DNA of 64,000 bases from Phycisphaerae bacterium (GCA_028714855.1 JAQTLP010000011.1:1-64000); one strand, 5' to 3'; counted from the stretch's first letter, positions 32,515-41,384 are shown. Numbers and translations are program-made. The notes: generated by a model from the sequence alone, not told the origin.

Positions 32515-34275
32515 CTACCCATTAAAGTATAGATATGCAGCAAGAATCAGAACCAGCACTGCTATAGAAACCGCAACATCGGGCCAGCCCCAACTGCCTC
32601 GTGACAGACGGCGATGCTCATCGTTAAGCGTACCATATGTCAAGCCGCTAATCCGTTCATAGGATGGTATAGACGTCAACCAACTAACCGCTATCATCAC
32701 AATCACACAGACAATGAATATCAAGAGACTGTAGTATTGGAAATAGATGTTGCTAATAATCCAAAGGAATGAGTCTTTCTGGTACTGAAACCCTTCAACC
32801 AGCTTGAGAGGGGTATCAACAGCCAAACGAAATGCGCCCAGCAGAAAACCGATGATCAGCGCAGACAGGCACCCTTTGCTGTTCAGCCGTTTGCTGAATA
32901 CCCCCAAAAAGAAAACCACAAATATCGGCGGGGCAAGGTATCCCTGGACACTCTGCAGATAGTGGTATAGTCCCTTGGCTCCCTGAATCACAGGCACCCA
33001 AAGCAAACCAATAATTACCATAACAATGGTAGCAATACGACCCATCCAAACCAGTTTATGCTGGGAAACATTGGGCCTGAGTTTCGAATAGAAGTCCATT
33101 GTGAATAAGGTCGAGGAGGCATTAAAAACACTCGACAGTGAACTCATCAGGGCAGATAACAAACCAGCCACAACAAGACCTCTCACGCCCGGAGGAAGTA
33201 TGTGCTTAACTAATAAGGGGAAAGCTGCTTGGCATTTTTCACCGTCAATTTCTCCGGCTGTATACAAAGCCTGCTGAAGCTCTGCAACCCTGCCGCTCTT
33301 GGCCAATGCGAAGCATATCATACCGGGAATAATGAATATGAACACCGGCGAAAGCTTCAGAAAGGCCGCCCATATGCTGCCTCGTCGTGCCTCACGCTCA
33401 TTCGGTGCACCCAACGCACGCTGAACGATATACTGGTCCGTGCACCAATACCACAACCCAATGATAGGGGCACAGAAAAGCATTCCAAGCCAGGGGTAGT
33501 TGCCATTGAAGTACCACGCGATTTTTGTCTCGCTCATCACCGGCTTCCAGGTACCTTCCATCCCAGCAGGTATAAGCGGTTTCCACAAATTAAACATATC
33601 CGAGCCGCAAACCTGTCGCAATTCTTCCCAACCACCAAGGGCCTTAAGGCCGAATATAGTCACTACCGCCGAGCCGATTACAAGCACAGCGGTTTGAACT
33701 GTATCCGTATAAACTACAGCTCTCAACCCGCCCAGAACGGTATAAATTCCAGTGAGAATGATTACAAGAAACGAGCCAATCCAGAAACTGTCCATCACTA
33801 CAAATCCTAAATCAAGGTGCACTTCCGGAAGAAGCGTTCTAAAAACGATACCACCTGCGAAGACACCAACCGCTATCTTAGTCAGCACGTACCCAACCAG
33901 TGAAATGACCGAGAGCACCAAGCGGTTGGCCGGAGAAAAACGGCGCTCGAGGAATTCGGGCATCGTGAACACCTTGCTGCGAGCATAGAACGGAACAAAC
34001 ACCCACGCCAGAACCAGCAGGCACCAGGCGTGCAGCTCGTAATGAGCCATAGCTACGCCATCAGTACAGCCTGAGCCCGCAAGACCAACTAAATGCTCGG
34101 AACCGATGTTCGACGCAAAGATGGAGGCACCTATAACCCACCATCCAAGGTTTCTGCCGGCAAGAAAATAGTCGTCAGCAGTGTCCCTGTTTCTCAGGAT
34201 AACCCACCAGACAACGGCCAAAATGATACCAAAATACATACCGATCGCAATCCAGTCCAATGCTTCTAATCCCAT
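32515..34275 (-). CDS. Sodium/solute symporter (SSS/SGLT family), probable arabinose importer
   Basis: 586 residues, about 14 hydrophobic helices. The family signature DDYFLAGRNLGWWVIGASIFASNIGSEHLVGLAGSG lies near 32-67 and GGLRAVVYTDTVQT near 185. It is the first gene of the minus-strand arabinose run, with a good AAGGAG ribosome-binding site before 34275. Na+-driven uptake of arabinose or a related sugar is inferred from the operon. Confidence 0.88.
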   Translation of the reverse strand: MGLEALDWIAIGMYFGIILAVVWWVILRNRDTADDYFLAGRNLGWWVIGASIFASNIGSEHLVGLAGSGCTDGVAMAHYELHAWCLLVLAWVFVPFYARSKVFTMPEFLERRFSPANRLVLSVISLVGYVLTKIAVGVFAGGIVFRTLLPEVHLDLGFVVMDSFWIGSFLVIILTGIYTVLGGLRAVVYTDTVQTAVLVIGSAVVTIFGLKALGGWEELRQVCGSDMFNLWKPLIPAGMEGTWKPVMSETKIAWYFNGNYPWLGMLFCAPIIGLWYWCTDQYIVQRALGAPNEREARRGSIWAAFLKLSPVFIFIIPGMICFALAKSGRVAELQQALYTAGEIDGEKCQAAFPLLVKHILPPGVRGLVVAGLLSALMSSLSSVFNASSTLFTMDFYSKLRPNVSQHKLVWMGRIATIVMVIIGLLWVPVIQGAKGLYHYLQSVQGYLAPPIFVVFFLGVFSKRLNSKGCLSALIIGFLLGAFRLAVDTPLKLVEGFQYQKDSFLWIISNIYFQYYSLLIFIVCVIVMIAVSWLTSIPSYERISGLTYGTLNDEHRRLSRGSWGWPDVAVSIAVLVLILAAYLYFNG

Positions 34276-34371
34276 TTTTTTCTCCTTGTGTATTAAACCT
34301 TAGGACTTTGCAACAAACAGTATTAAGCACTCTCCGAAATTTGCGGAGCCGAATATCAAGAGAAACAGAAA

Positions 34372-34758
34372 TTACTCGGGGAAAATATCAGCTAACAACT
34401 TTTGAATTTTATTGTCTTTATCCAATTTTGCTCTATCTAAGGTATTTTGCAGTTCTCCATGGTCAAACCACAGGCCATCACCTATGGCGCATTTGTCTAT
34501 TAGCATAGGCGGCGTGGACGGGCCAACGACGATTTTTTGCATTTTTTTCAGACATATAGGGCATTTTCTCCGTTTTTCAGTGCAGCTGGAATCAATTTTG
34601 AGGGAATCGAGCAATTGTTTGGTCTGCTGTGAATTGCCAAGCAGAAGTTCCAGTTCGCCGGCGTCGAGCCAGATGCCGCCGCAGTCGGTGCAATAGTCAA
34701 CTTCGACCTCGGCAAGCTCGAGGACAATCATCGCGTTTTTACAAACCGGACAATCCAT
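34372..34758 (-). CDS. Zf-TFIIB-type zinc-ribbon protein
   Basis: 128 residues with a repeated zinc-ribbon layout. The first is MDCPVCKNAM, then YCTDCGGIWLDAGELELLL. The second is KCPICLKKM followed by IDKCAIGDGLWFDHGELQ, where the second pair has only one Cys. The GIWLDAGEL motif is the hallmark of the zf-TFIIB family of small bacterial proteins of unknown role. An AGGGA ribosome-binding site precedes 34758. Confidence 0.85.
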   Translation of the reverse strand: MDCPVCKNAMIVLELAEVEVDYCTDCGGIWLDAGELELLLGNSQQTKQLLDSLKIDSSCTEKRRKCPICLKKMQKIVVGPSTPPMLIDKCAIGDGLWFDHGELQNTLDRAKLDKDNKIQKLLADIFPE

Positions 34759-34934
34759 AAAGTATTCCCTGCTTGATTGTAATAAGGGAATCTAAGCAGT
34801 CGGAGTATACTATATTTATCGCGTCTTTAGGTCAAGAAAAACCCGAATAAAGAGAAAAGATTTGCACTTGACGCAGCCGATATAATTGATTATTGCTAAT
34901 TGATTATTATTCGATACATTAAAGGTACCGGAAT

Positions 34935-35717
34935 ATGATAGTTGATTGCCATACACATATAAATTGTGCCGCAAAGAATGTCGAGGTCTCCGAACACTTA
35001 GCAGCGGCGGAGACGGTAGATATCTGTATAGTATTGCCTACCCCGGAAGATTCAAGTGAAGATGCCAACGAAATAGTATCTGATTACGTCGGCAAACATA
35101 AAGAAAAGATGGTTGGCTTTGCGGTTGTAGAGCCTACCAAAGATAAAATAAACGTTAAAAATCTGTCTGCTTTGACGGATAAGCTGGGGCTTAAGGGGAT
35201 GGTTTTATACTGTTCACAGTGCGGTTTTCATCCGGCCCACAGCAGGGCGATGAAATTCTATGAATCGGCACAGGAACTTGGGCTTCCTGTTTTCTTTCAT
35301 AATGGCGGGGCTTTGGGACCTGAGGCCGTTTTGGATTACGCCCAGCCGTATCTTTTGGATGAGGTCGCAAGAGAGTTTAGCGCCTTGAAAATCGTCATCG
35401 GGACTATGGGGTCTCCTTTTGTCGAGCAAACATTGTCTATGGCGGCCAAACATAAAAATGTCTATGCGGATTTGACGATAAAGCCCAGCAATGTCTGGCA
35501 GGTTTATAATATGGTAGTAGCGGCACACGAATGCGGGGTAATGGATAAGTTGTTGTTCGGCAGCGGCTTTCCGTTCGGCAAAGCTAAAGAATGTATAGAA
35601 ACGCTGCTCAGCTTTAATAAGCTCCTGGCTGACACAAATTTGCCGACGGTTCCGCGAGATAACATTCAGAGTATCGTCGAGCGTGATACTCTGGAGGCGC
35701 TCGGGATAAAAAAGTAA
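34935..35717 (+). CDS. Amidohydrolase-2 family metal-dependent hydrolase
   Basis: 260 residues, TIM-barrel. The N-terminal metal site is DCHTHIN, the middle His is in LPVFFHNGG, and the late Asp-equivalent region is DKLLFGSGFPFG, where the usual SDxP is SGFP. The family includes decarboxylases and lactonases; the substrate here is unknown. The ATG at 34935 has AAAGGTACCGG upstream. It lies on the plus strand, divergent from the zinc-ribbon gene. Confidence 0.82.
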   Translation: MIVDCHTHINCAAKNVEVSEHLAAAETVDICIVLPTPEDSSEDANEIVSDYVGKHKEKMVGFAVVEPTKDKINVKNLSALTDKLGLKGMVLYCSQCGFHPAHSRAMKFYESAQELGLPVFFHNGGALGPEAVLDYAQPYLLDEVAREFSALKIVIGTMGSPFVEQTLSMAAKHKNVYADLTIKPSNVWQVYNMVVAAHECGVMDKLLFGSGFPFGKAKECIETLLSFNKLLADTNLPTVPRDNIQSIVERDTLEALGIKK

Positions 35718-35740
35718 CCGCCGAAGTGCTGAAATAAACA

Positions 35741-37330
35741 GTGGGTCTTTCTTTGCAAGAACAAAGAAAAAGAGAAAGATGGGGGAGCAGGCTCGGTATC
35801 ATATTGGCTGTAGCGGGAAGCGCTATCGGCCTTGGCAACTTCTTAAGATTTCCTGTTCAGGCGGCTAAAAACGGGGGCGGGGCGTTTATGATTCCGTATT
35901 TCGTGGCCCTGCTTCTGGTCGGGCTGCCGCTGATGTGGATTGAATGGACCATCGGCAGGTTCGGAGGTGGATTCGGACACAGCACCGCCCCGGGAATGTT
36001 TCATACTCTCTGGAACAAAAACAGGTTCATCAAGTATTTCGGCGTCATCGGCATCTTCGGCCCCATCGTTATCTTTATCTCCTACGTGTATGTTGAATCC
36101 TGGCTGCTCGGCTACAGTGTCTTTGCGCTGCTCGGAAAGTTCAATTCGCTCACGACAGAAGAAAGCATAACAGCATTTCTGCAGGCGTATCAGGGACTGA
36201 CAATGAAAAGCAAATTTTTCATCGGTCTGCCCCCGGCATACTTTTTCTTCCTTATAACTTTTATCATAAATATTTTGATAGTTTATAAAGGTGTCAGCAA
36301 AGGTATTGAAAGAGCCTGCAAATATGCTGTGCCGGTTTTGTTTCTATTTGCCATTATACTTATCGTAAGGGTTTTAAGCCTTGGCACACCTGACCCGGCT
36401 AAACCGGATTACAACACCATCAACGGCCTTGGTTTTCTGTGGAATCCAGACTGGTCTGCATTAAAGAGCGCAAAAGTCTGGCTGGCAGCGACAGGACAGA
36501 TATTCTTTACACTAAGCTGCGGCATCGGTGTTATTCTGACTTATGCAAGTTATCTTACCAAGCAGGACGATGTTGCGATGTCCGGCTTAAGCGCAGCGGC
36601 CACTAACGAATTTGCGGAAGTAATACTCGGCGGCAGCATCGTAATACCGGCTGCTTTTGCTTTTTTCGGCTCCGCGGGCGCTGAGAAAATCGCCTCCGGC
36701 GGCGCATTTAATCTCGGATTCGTTACTATGCCGCTGGTTATGCAGAAAATCGCCTTCGGAAATATCTTTGGCTTTATGTGGTTTATGCTGCTATTTTTAG
36801 CAGGTGTTACTTCTTCGATATCGCTTGCGCAGCCGGCAATAGCGTTTATGGAGGATGAGTTTAATTTTTCAAGGAAAAAGGCAAGCCTGGTCTTCGGGCT
36901 GGTTACCTTTGTGCTGTGCCAGCCGGCTATTTTCCTAATCAGCAGGGGGGTTGTCGATGAGCTGGACTTCTGGGGCGGCACATTTTGCCTGGTTCTGTTC
37001 GCCACAATTGAAGCGATTCTTTTTGCTTGGGTTTTCGGAATGGAAAAGGCCTGGACGGAAATGCACGTCGGTTCGGATATTACAATACCGCGAATATACA
37101 GGTTTATCATTAAATTCATCACGCCGGCGTTTTTACTTCTCATTTTGGGTTTCTGGCTCTGGCAGGATTGGGCGTCCATAATCCTGATGAAAAATGTGCC
37201 GAAGGAAAACGTCCCGTTCGTATTGGCGACACGTATTGGATTATTGATATTCTTTGGCGTGCTGGCATTTTTAGTCTGGCATGTCTGGCGGAAAAAACAG
37301 AAGGAGGGAATGCGGTCCGATGCGTTTTGA
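35741..37330 (+). CDS. Neurotransmitter:sodium symporter (NSS) family transporter
   Basis: 529 residues with 12 hydrophobic helices. The LeuT-type motif GSAIGLGNFLRFPVQAAKNGGGAF lies near 26-49, and GWWxxNG-like unwound-helix motifs appear later. It imports amino acids with Na+. The start is GTG, with no strong ribosome-binding site. A 38-codon gene overlaps its end, as in two-gene NSS transporters. Confidence 0.88.
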   Translation: MGLSLQEQRKRERWGSRLGIILAVAGSAIGLGNFLRFPVQAAKNGGGAFMIPYFVALLLVGLPLMWIEWTIGRFGGGFGHSTAPGMFHTLWNKNRFIKYFGVIGIFGPIVIFISYVYVESWLLGYSVFALLGKFNSLTTEESITAFLQAYQGLTMKSKFFIGLPPAYFFFLITFIINILIVYKGVSKGIERACKYAVPVLFLFAIILIVRVLSLGTPDPAKPDYNTINGLGFLWNPDWSALKSAKVWLAATGQIFFTLSCGIGVILTYASYLTKQDDVAMSGLSAAATNEFAEVILGGSIVIPAAFAFFGSAGAEKIASGGAFNLGFVTMPLVMQKIAFGNIFGFMWFMLLFLAGVTSSISLAQPAIAFMEDEFNFSRKKASLVFGLVTFVLCQPAIFLISRGVVDELDFWGGTFCLVLFATIEAILFAWVFGMEKAWTEMHVGSDITIPRIYRFIIKFITPAFLLLILGFWLWQDWASIILMKNVPKENVPFVLATRIGLLIFFGVLAFLVWHVWRKKQKEGMRSDAF

Positions 37331-37436
37331 TGGCTGGATATTTATGGCTGTAAGCTGGCTGGCGATTCTGACGCTGTTTTCTTATTCGCTCATCCGCATT
37401 TTGCGCTCCAAAGACAGCAACAAGCCGGAACAATAA
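37320..37436 (+). CDS. Small single-helix protein, probable MetS-like subunit of NSS transporter
   Basis: 38 residues, starting MRFDGWIFMAVSWLAIL and ending in a charged tail KDSNKPEQ. One membrane helix covers about residues 6-27. The ATG at 37320 overlaps the last 11 bases of the transporter gene and follows a strong GGAGGG. Tiny NSS partner proteins (MetS in Corynebacterium, needed for MetP transport) are established and have the same size and arrangement. Sequence identity to them was not tested. Confidence 0.75.
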   Translation: MRFDGWIFMAVSWLAILTLFSYSLIRILRSKDSNKPEQ

Positions 37437-37742
37437 GCATACTTGGTTCTTTTTAAAAATTGGGTTCGTTCCGCCTTCGCCAAAAGGCTTCGGCGGGTAA
37501 ATTTTGGCTTTGTTTGGGTTTGTTTTTTAGAGTTCATAGTTCGTTGTTCATGGTTGTTAGTTATTGTCAAACAAGGAGTTAGGTTCATTTTTGGCATTTT
37601 GGAAATTGGCTTTGTTTGGCATAATTTTGTTTGTTCATTGTTCATAGTTCGTAGTTGATAGAAAGTCTCCGCTTCCGTCTTCGCTTCGCTACGACGGACA
37701 AGTCCGCCTAAAAAGGTGTTTTGTATCTTCATTTAGTAAATT
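37437..37742. repeat. Dispersed repeat region after STGPRT copy 2
   Basis: 306 bases without a believable gene. It contains AAAAATTGGGTTCGTTCC (37456-37473), a GGCTTCGGCGGG imperfect hairpin, repeated text of the type GTTCATAGTTCGTTGTTCATGG (37529 on), and CGACGGACAAGTCCGCC near 37691. The minus-strand reading shares AAACAAAATTATGC and CCAATTT text with the region after copy 1. An open frame on the minus strand only translates these repeats. Confidence 0.55.
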
Positions 37743-38300
37743 TTATAATCCTTCATCTTTTAGTTTTCTGGCGATATTGAGACGCTGGAATTCGAGGATG
37801 GTTTTGAAGAGACTGTGCTCGATTCGGCGTTCATACATTAAAAGGTGGTCGAGAACCCTTTCATTTGAGAAATCCTTCACGGCCAAACGGCCGAGGGCCA
37901 AACGGTTATCAGAATCGGAGGGGGTTGGCTGCGGTTGGTTCAGGGTTTTGAAAATCAGAGATTGGGTAAGTTTTTTTAGCGGGTCGTTGGTCTGGTCGGA
38001 GTGCAAGCAATCGATGGCCTGGTTCTGGAAGCGGCCAGCGCGTTTCAAACGCCAAGAGAGGGTAACGATACGTTCAGCGAGAATGGATTCCATCGGGCTG
38101 ATGGGATTTAGCTCGTCGAGCAACTGTTGGCGGTAGAGGTCGAAATCGGCCTCGCTTTCGGATGTGATTACATCGCTTTCAGCCCTTAAGCCGTGCTTGA
38201 CGGCGTTTTGCGAGACGGCGGTCTTGCCCTCGATGGAGCGGGGGCCGGTTGATTTTTGAGAGTTAAGACGGTTGGCGAGGATTTTAGCTTGTGTAGACAT
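37743..38300 (-). CDS. STGPRT/EGK-family hypothetical protein, copy 2
   Basis: 185 residues, the same length as copy 1 and about 75 percent identical by eye: KSTGPRSIEGKTAVSQNAVKHGL, LAERIVTLSWRLKRAGRFQNQAID, and the terminal FQRLNIARKLKDEG. A GGAG ribosome-binding site precedes the ATG at 38300. The most divergent stretch is the linker near 118-140. Two copies in 13 kb, each with a related promoter and leader, point to cassette duplication or mobility. The function is unknown. Confidence 0.8.
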   Translation of the reverse strand: MSTQAKILANRLNSQKSTGPRSIEGKTAVSQNAVKHGLRAESDVITSESEADFDLYRQQLLDELNPISPMESILAERIVTLSWRLKRAGRFQNQAIDCLHSDQTNDPLKKLTQSLIFKTLNQPQPTPSDSDNRLALGRLAVKDFSNERVLDHLLMYERRIEHSLFKTILEFQRLNIARKLKDEGL

Positions 38301-38451
38301 GGTAAGCTCCGCTTAGTAAATAGTTGTTTGTTCATAGTTCATAGTTATTGGTTAAAAACCAATTACTAACTATTATTTGACTTGGACCAACTGGACCTGA
38401 AACCTTGCCCTACTGGGCGATATGCGTTCGTCTGCTGACAAACTGGCGGGT
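38301..38451 (-). ncRNA. Leader of STGPRT-family gene, copy 2
   Basis: This untranslated leader shares with copy 1 the short hairpin GCCC-AGTA-GGGC and flanking CAAGG..TTCAGG. It lacks the large CCCGCCCC and CCCGCACC hairpins of copy 1 and instead has GTTCATAGTTCATAG-type repeat text near the gene. The shared part may be a cis-regulatory RNA. Confidence 0.35.
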
Positions 38452-38479
38452 ATTATACCAAATTTCAGGCAAAAGTCAA
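38452..38479 (-). promoter_or_regulatory. Promoter of STGPRT-family gene, copy 2
   Basis: On the minus strand TTGACT (38479-38474) and a perfect TATAAT (38457-38452) are 16 bases apart. Downstream text matches the copy 1 leader (CCAGTTTGTCAGCAG, GCCCAGTAGGGCAAGG). Confidence 0.65.
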
Positions 38480-38813
38480 CGAAAATTGGCCACAGATGAA
38501 CACAGATTAACACAGTTTTTAGACGCTGATTGCGCTGGTTACGCAGAGAGGAATACCTAAGATACTTAGGTATTCTTTTGTTGACTTGTTTGCTGTTGCT
38601 TCCGGAAGCCGACCCAGGCCGAAAAACCCCCGACAGAAAAGCAAGTAAGCAGCAATCGAGGGCAGGCTATGCTGGGGCAGGCCGGCTGTAAACGTTAGAA
38701 TCGCGCCTTCGGCGGACAAGTATCGGGTCAAGGCAATAAATTCTTCGGGGGAAAGTATGCCAAGTAATACGGTGGCGGTGGTGCTGTAGATTAGAATTAA
38801 ACTAATTGGGCAG
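38480..38813. other. Intergenic region with CACAGAT-type repeat and an 11-bp hairpin
   Basis: The stretch holds CACAGATGAACACAGATTAACACAG (three near-copies of an AACACAGAT word) and the hairpin at 38551-38575. A 70-codon minus-strand frame at 38519-38731 has no ribosome-binding site and no family resemblance. I do not count it as a gene. Confidence 0.45.
38551..38575 (+). terminator. Perfect 11-bp hairpin followed by TTTTG
   Basis: GAATACCTAAG and CTTAGGTATTC are perfect complements around ATA, with TTTTG directly after on the plus strand. It could be a terminator, but no plus-strand gene ends nearby. A repeat-borne palindrome is the alternative. Confidence 0.35.
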
Positions 38814-39650
38814 TTAGGTTGAATCAGGTAATTTACATTTGATAAGCAGCATATGTGGACTGCTTGTACTCCAATGTGCTTTTAGGCATTCGATTTTTAG
38901 ATTTTCACACATCTGCTTAATCAGGTGAATATTATATAGTTTATCTGTTCTATCTCCCACAATTACCCCCTTCAACGATGCACTGATATCAAGGCATTCA
39001 AGCTTCTTATCAGGGTCAAATACAACCACCCGGAATTCCGCTTCATCTCTATAATCAATATTCTTGCGAAAAAATAATTCTCCCGCATTATCTGTCACAT
39101 ATTTATATGCGCACTCTCTGGCCCCTTTTTCCCTGAGTAAACTCATACAAAAAGATGGGCGACTATCATCCTCTTGTAAATACGTAACATAATTGGTCTT
39201 ATATTTTTCCATTTGAGTTTGTAGGGCCTTTTCTAATTCTTCTTTTGATAGAATCAGACAGATGCCGTAATGATTTTCTCCATATTGTGACCACATACGA
39301 GATCTATCCCAGCCCTTTGAATAGAAATATTTATCTTTTTCGGAACTGCCATCACTTAGAATCAAAGTGGGCGTTACATTCGAACAGAAACTCATCACTT
39401 TACATTCAAACCTTAATATTCTGTTGATGGCATCGTGGGCTTCATTTAATAGTATGTCATGTGATTCTTCGTCAGGTGCGAATGTTCCATGGGAATTAAA
39501 TAGCTTGAACTTATATTCTCTTGGGTCATTCATATCATTTAAAATAGAAAGTTTAAATTTCTTTGTATTCAATATGTGCTTTATGGCTATTGACGTTTTT
39601 GTATAATGAAAAAGGGCGTCCGGGGTTTCAATATATTCTTTTAAATTCAT
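38814..39650 (-). CDS. DUF2971 family protein
   Basis: 278 residues from the ATG at 39650; the open frame extends 18 bases further to a TTG. Family landmarks are LFHYTKTSIAIKHIL near the start, LSILNDMNDPREYKF, KVMSFCSNV, and SRMWSQYGENHYGICLIL in the middle. The domain is widespread and patchily distributed in bacteria, often near defence or mobile genes; its activity is unknown to me. The gene is AT-richer than its neighbours, which fits horizontal gain. No partner gene is seen. Confidence 0.75.
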   Translation of the reverse strand: MNLKEYIETPDALFHYTKTSIAIKHILNTKKFKLSILNDMNDPREYKFKLFNSHGTFAPDEESHDILLNEAHDAINRILRFECKVMSFCSNVTPTLILSDGSSEKDKYFYSKGWDRSRMWSQYGENHYGICLILSKEELEKALQTQMEKYKTNYVTYLQEDDSRPSFCMSLLREKGARECAYKYVTDNAGELFFRKNIDYRDEAEFRVVVFDPDKKLECLDISASLKGVIVGDRTDKLYNIHLIKQMCENLKIECLKAHWSTSSPHMLLIKCKLPDST

Positions 39651-39909
39651 ACTTTCATTTTCTCGCAAATTTATGTACCTCCTGGAAATCCAGGGCTACC
39701 ATACTTATTTCCTTATTATTTATAAAGATGTTTGCTGTTCGGCAATGTTGACGGACAAAGGTGTGATTCTCCGCATCTTCCGGTCTTAAGTTTCTATCGG
39801 ATTAACTATAAATCCTCCCCAAGGGCATGTCAACGCTCAAAACCAAATGGCAAAAGTTAGGGATGGAAATAAGCAATCCTTACGCGAGCAACCCCACGGC
39901 CAGAGTAAC

Positions 39910-39929
39910 CCCTGCCGCGAGCGGCAGGG
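39910..39929. repeat. Palindrome CCCTGCCG-CGAG-CGGCAGGG
   Basis: A perfect 8-bp stem lies 22 bases after the stop of the MazG-like gene (minus strand). There is no T tract, so it is better read as a GC-rich intergenic palindrome, possibly aiding transcript stability. Confidence 0.45.
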
Positions 39930-39950
39930 CTAACCGATTTTGAGAATGCT

Positions 39951-40229
39951 TCACTTAGGCTTGAAGCCTTTGAGTTTGCCGCTGGTGTATTTCTTGCAGG
40001 CCTTTTCCAAATCGACATCGCTGATATTCGCGAGCGTGCAGAGCCAGGCAAGCACGTCGGCAAATTCTTCTTGCCTGTTTTTGGCATCTTTGGAGACAAG
40101 GGCTGTGGAAAGCTCGCCGACCTCTTCGATAAACCACATAAACGTGGCGGGGATTCCTCTTTCGCGGTCGCGTTTTTCGTACTTTTTCGAGATCAGTTGT
40201 TGAAATTCTTTAATATGCATATTGTCCAT
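39951..40229 (-). CDS. MazG-like nucleotide pyrophosphohydrolase
   Basis: 92 residues, a single MazG domain. The metal-binding helix FIEEVGELSTAL and the second pair EEFADVLAWL are the ExxE and ExxD motifs of all-alpha NTP pyrophosphatases. It would hydrolyse a non-canonical NTP to NMP; the substrate is not predictable. It stands alone, divergent from the STAS gene. Confidence 0.88.
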   Translation of the reverse strand: MDNMHIKEFQQLISKKYEKRDRERGIPATFMWFIEEVGELSTALVSKDAKNRQEEFADVLAWLCTLANISDVDLEKACKKYTSGKLKGFKPK

Positions 40230-40299
40230 TATCCACGATGAACTTCAGGCGGCAAGGGTTTTTCTGCTGAAAACATACAAAATTACAGAAATTCAAAAC

Positions 40300-40328
40300 T
40301 TGACATCAGCGACCTCGTAGTATATTTT
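40300..40328 (+). promoter_or_regulatory. Putative promoter of the anti-sigma antagonist gene
   Basis: TTGACA at 40300-40305 and TATTTT at 40323-40328 lie 17 bases apart, about 35 bases before the ATG at 40363. Confidence 0.5.
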
Positions 40329-40362
40329 GAACGGTTTAATGCCTTTTTAGCAGGAGATTATT

Positions 40363-40728
40363 ATGGCATCGATGAAGCCGAGAATAAGTGTCGAATACGC
40401 CGAGAACGCGGCTATTGTTACTTTTACCGATGAAAAAATTCTCGAAGAGAAGGATGTCCAGTTGCTTCAGGATTCTATTATGTCCGTTATCGAGCAGGCG
40501 GAGCGGATAAACCTGATTTTAGATTTTTGCAATGTGCGGTTCCTGTCGTCGGCCGTTTTAGGGCTTTTAATCAGAATCAGCAAAAAGGTTTATGAACGCG
40601 ACGGCCAATTAAAACTTTGCAGCATAGACCCGAAAATCTATAAGATTTTCAAAATAACCCGGCTGACAAAAATTTTCGATATATACAAAGATATAGAAAG
40701 CGCAACTGAGAGCCTCGTTGCAGATTAG
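40363..40728 (+). CDS. STAS-domain anti-sigma factor antagonist (RsbV/SpoIIAA-like)
   Basis: 121 residues, one STAS domain. The phosphorylation loop is DFCNVRFLSSAVLGLLI, with the regulatory Ser before Ala (SSAVLG). When dephosphorylated, such proteins bind and remove the kinase/anti-sigma factor. A matching kinase gene lies 149 bases downstream. GCAGGAG precedes the ATG. No sigma factor or PP2C phosphatase is nearby. Confidence 0.9.
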   Translation: MASMKPRISVEYAENAAIVTFTDEKILEEKDVQLLQDSIMSVIEQAERINLILDFCNVRFLSSAVLGLLIRISKKVYERDGQLKLCSIDPKIYKIFKITRLTKIFDIYKDIESATESLVAD

Positions 40729-40877
40729 GCGGCAATCTCTTTCCTGGCCGGTGTTGTTATCTGTTCTCTGCAGTTTTAGCGAAGGGGGAAACAAAACCGA
40801 AATTTTGTTCATAAGAATGGTGAATTAGCCGATAAATAGAGGTCGGCGTGGATAATAATTTGAGATAGTATAAGTTC

Positions 40878-41333
40878 ATGGCATCTAGAGCACCATTTAC
40901 CCGCTCAATGGCTATTGCAAGCACACCTCTGGCTATTACCGAGGTGTGCAAGTGGATTTTACCTAAACTCAAAGCCAGCAATTTTAGCCATGAAGATATT
41001 TTTGCAGTCCATCTTGCCCTGGAAGAGGCATTGATTAATGCCATCAAGCACGGCAATAAAATGGACCCCGCCAAAGAGGTTAAAGTTGACTATTCGCTGA
41101 GCTCCGATAAAGTTGAAATTTCTATGACGGACGAGGGCGAAGGATTTGACCCGGAAGTCGTGCCGGACCCGCGACACGGTAAAAATCTTTATAAGAATGA
41201 CGGAAGGGGATTGCTTCTTATGCAATCGTATATGGATGTGGTTGAATACAATAAACGCGGCAATAGCGTGCGTATGGTCAGATATAAAGAAAAGCCCCAT
41301 TTGCCGGAAACTCAAAAGCAGTCACAGGCATAA
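40878..41333 (+). CDS. Anti-sigma serine kinase (RsbW/SpoIIAB-like)
   Basis: 151 residues with a GHKL ATPase fold: N box LALEEALINAIKHGN, G1 MTDEGEGFDPE and G2 DGRGLLLMQSYMD. It should bind a sigma factor or other target and phosphorylate the STAS protein encoded upstream. The ATG at 40878 follows AGTATAAGTTC without a strong ribosome-binding site. Confidence 0.9.
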   Translation: MASRAPFTRSMAIASTPLAITEVCKWILPKLKASNFSHEDIFAVHLALEEALINAIKHGNKMDPAKEVKVDYSLSSDKVEISMTDEGEGFDPEVVPDPRHGKNLYKNDGRGLLLMQSYMDVVEYNKRGNSVRMVRYKEKPHLPETQKQSQA

Positions 41334-41384
41334 TCAGCGGTAGGATGCTGATAACTTGATAATAGAAAGAGTGGATAGTTAAAG

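Noticed and set aside
37382-37732. A 116-codon minus-strand frame with text such as QTKPISKMPKMNLTP
   Set aside because: It translates the dispersed repeats after STGPRT copy 2, has no ribosome-binding site and overlaps the small transporter gene.
38519-38731. A 70-codon minus-strand frame (text PEATANKSTKEYL)
   Set aside because: No ribosome-binding site, no domain, and it reads through an 11-bp hairpin and repeat words. A degraded gene is possible but unsupported.
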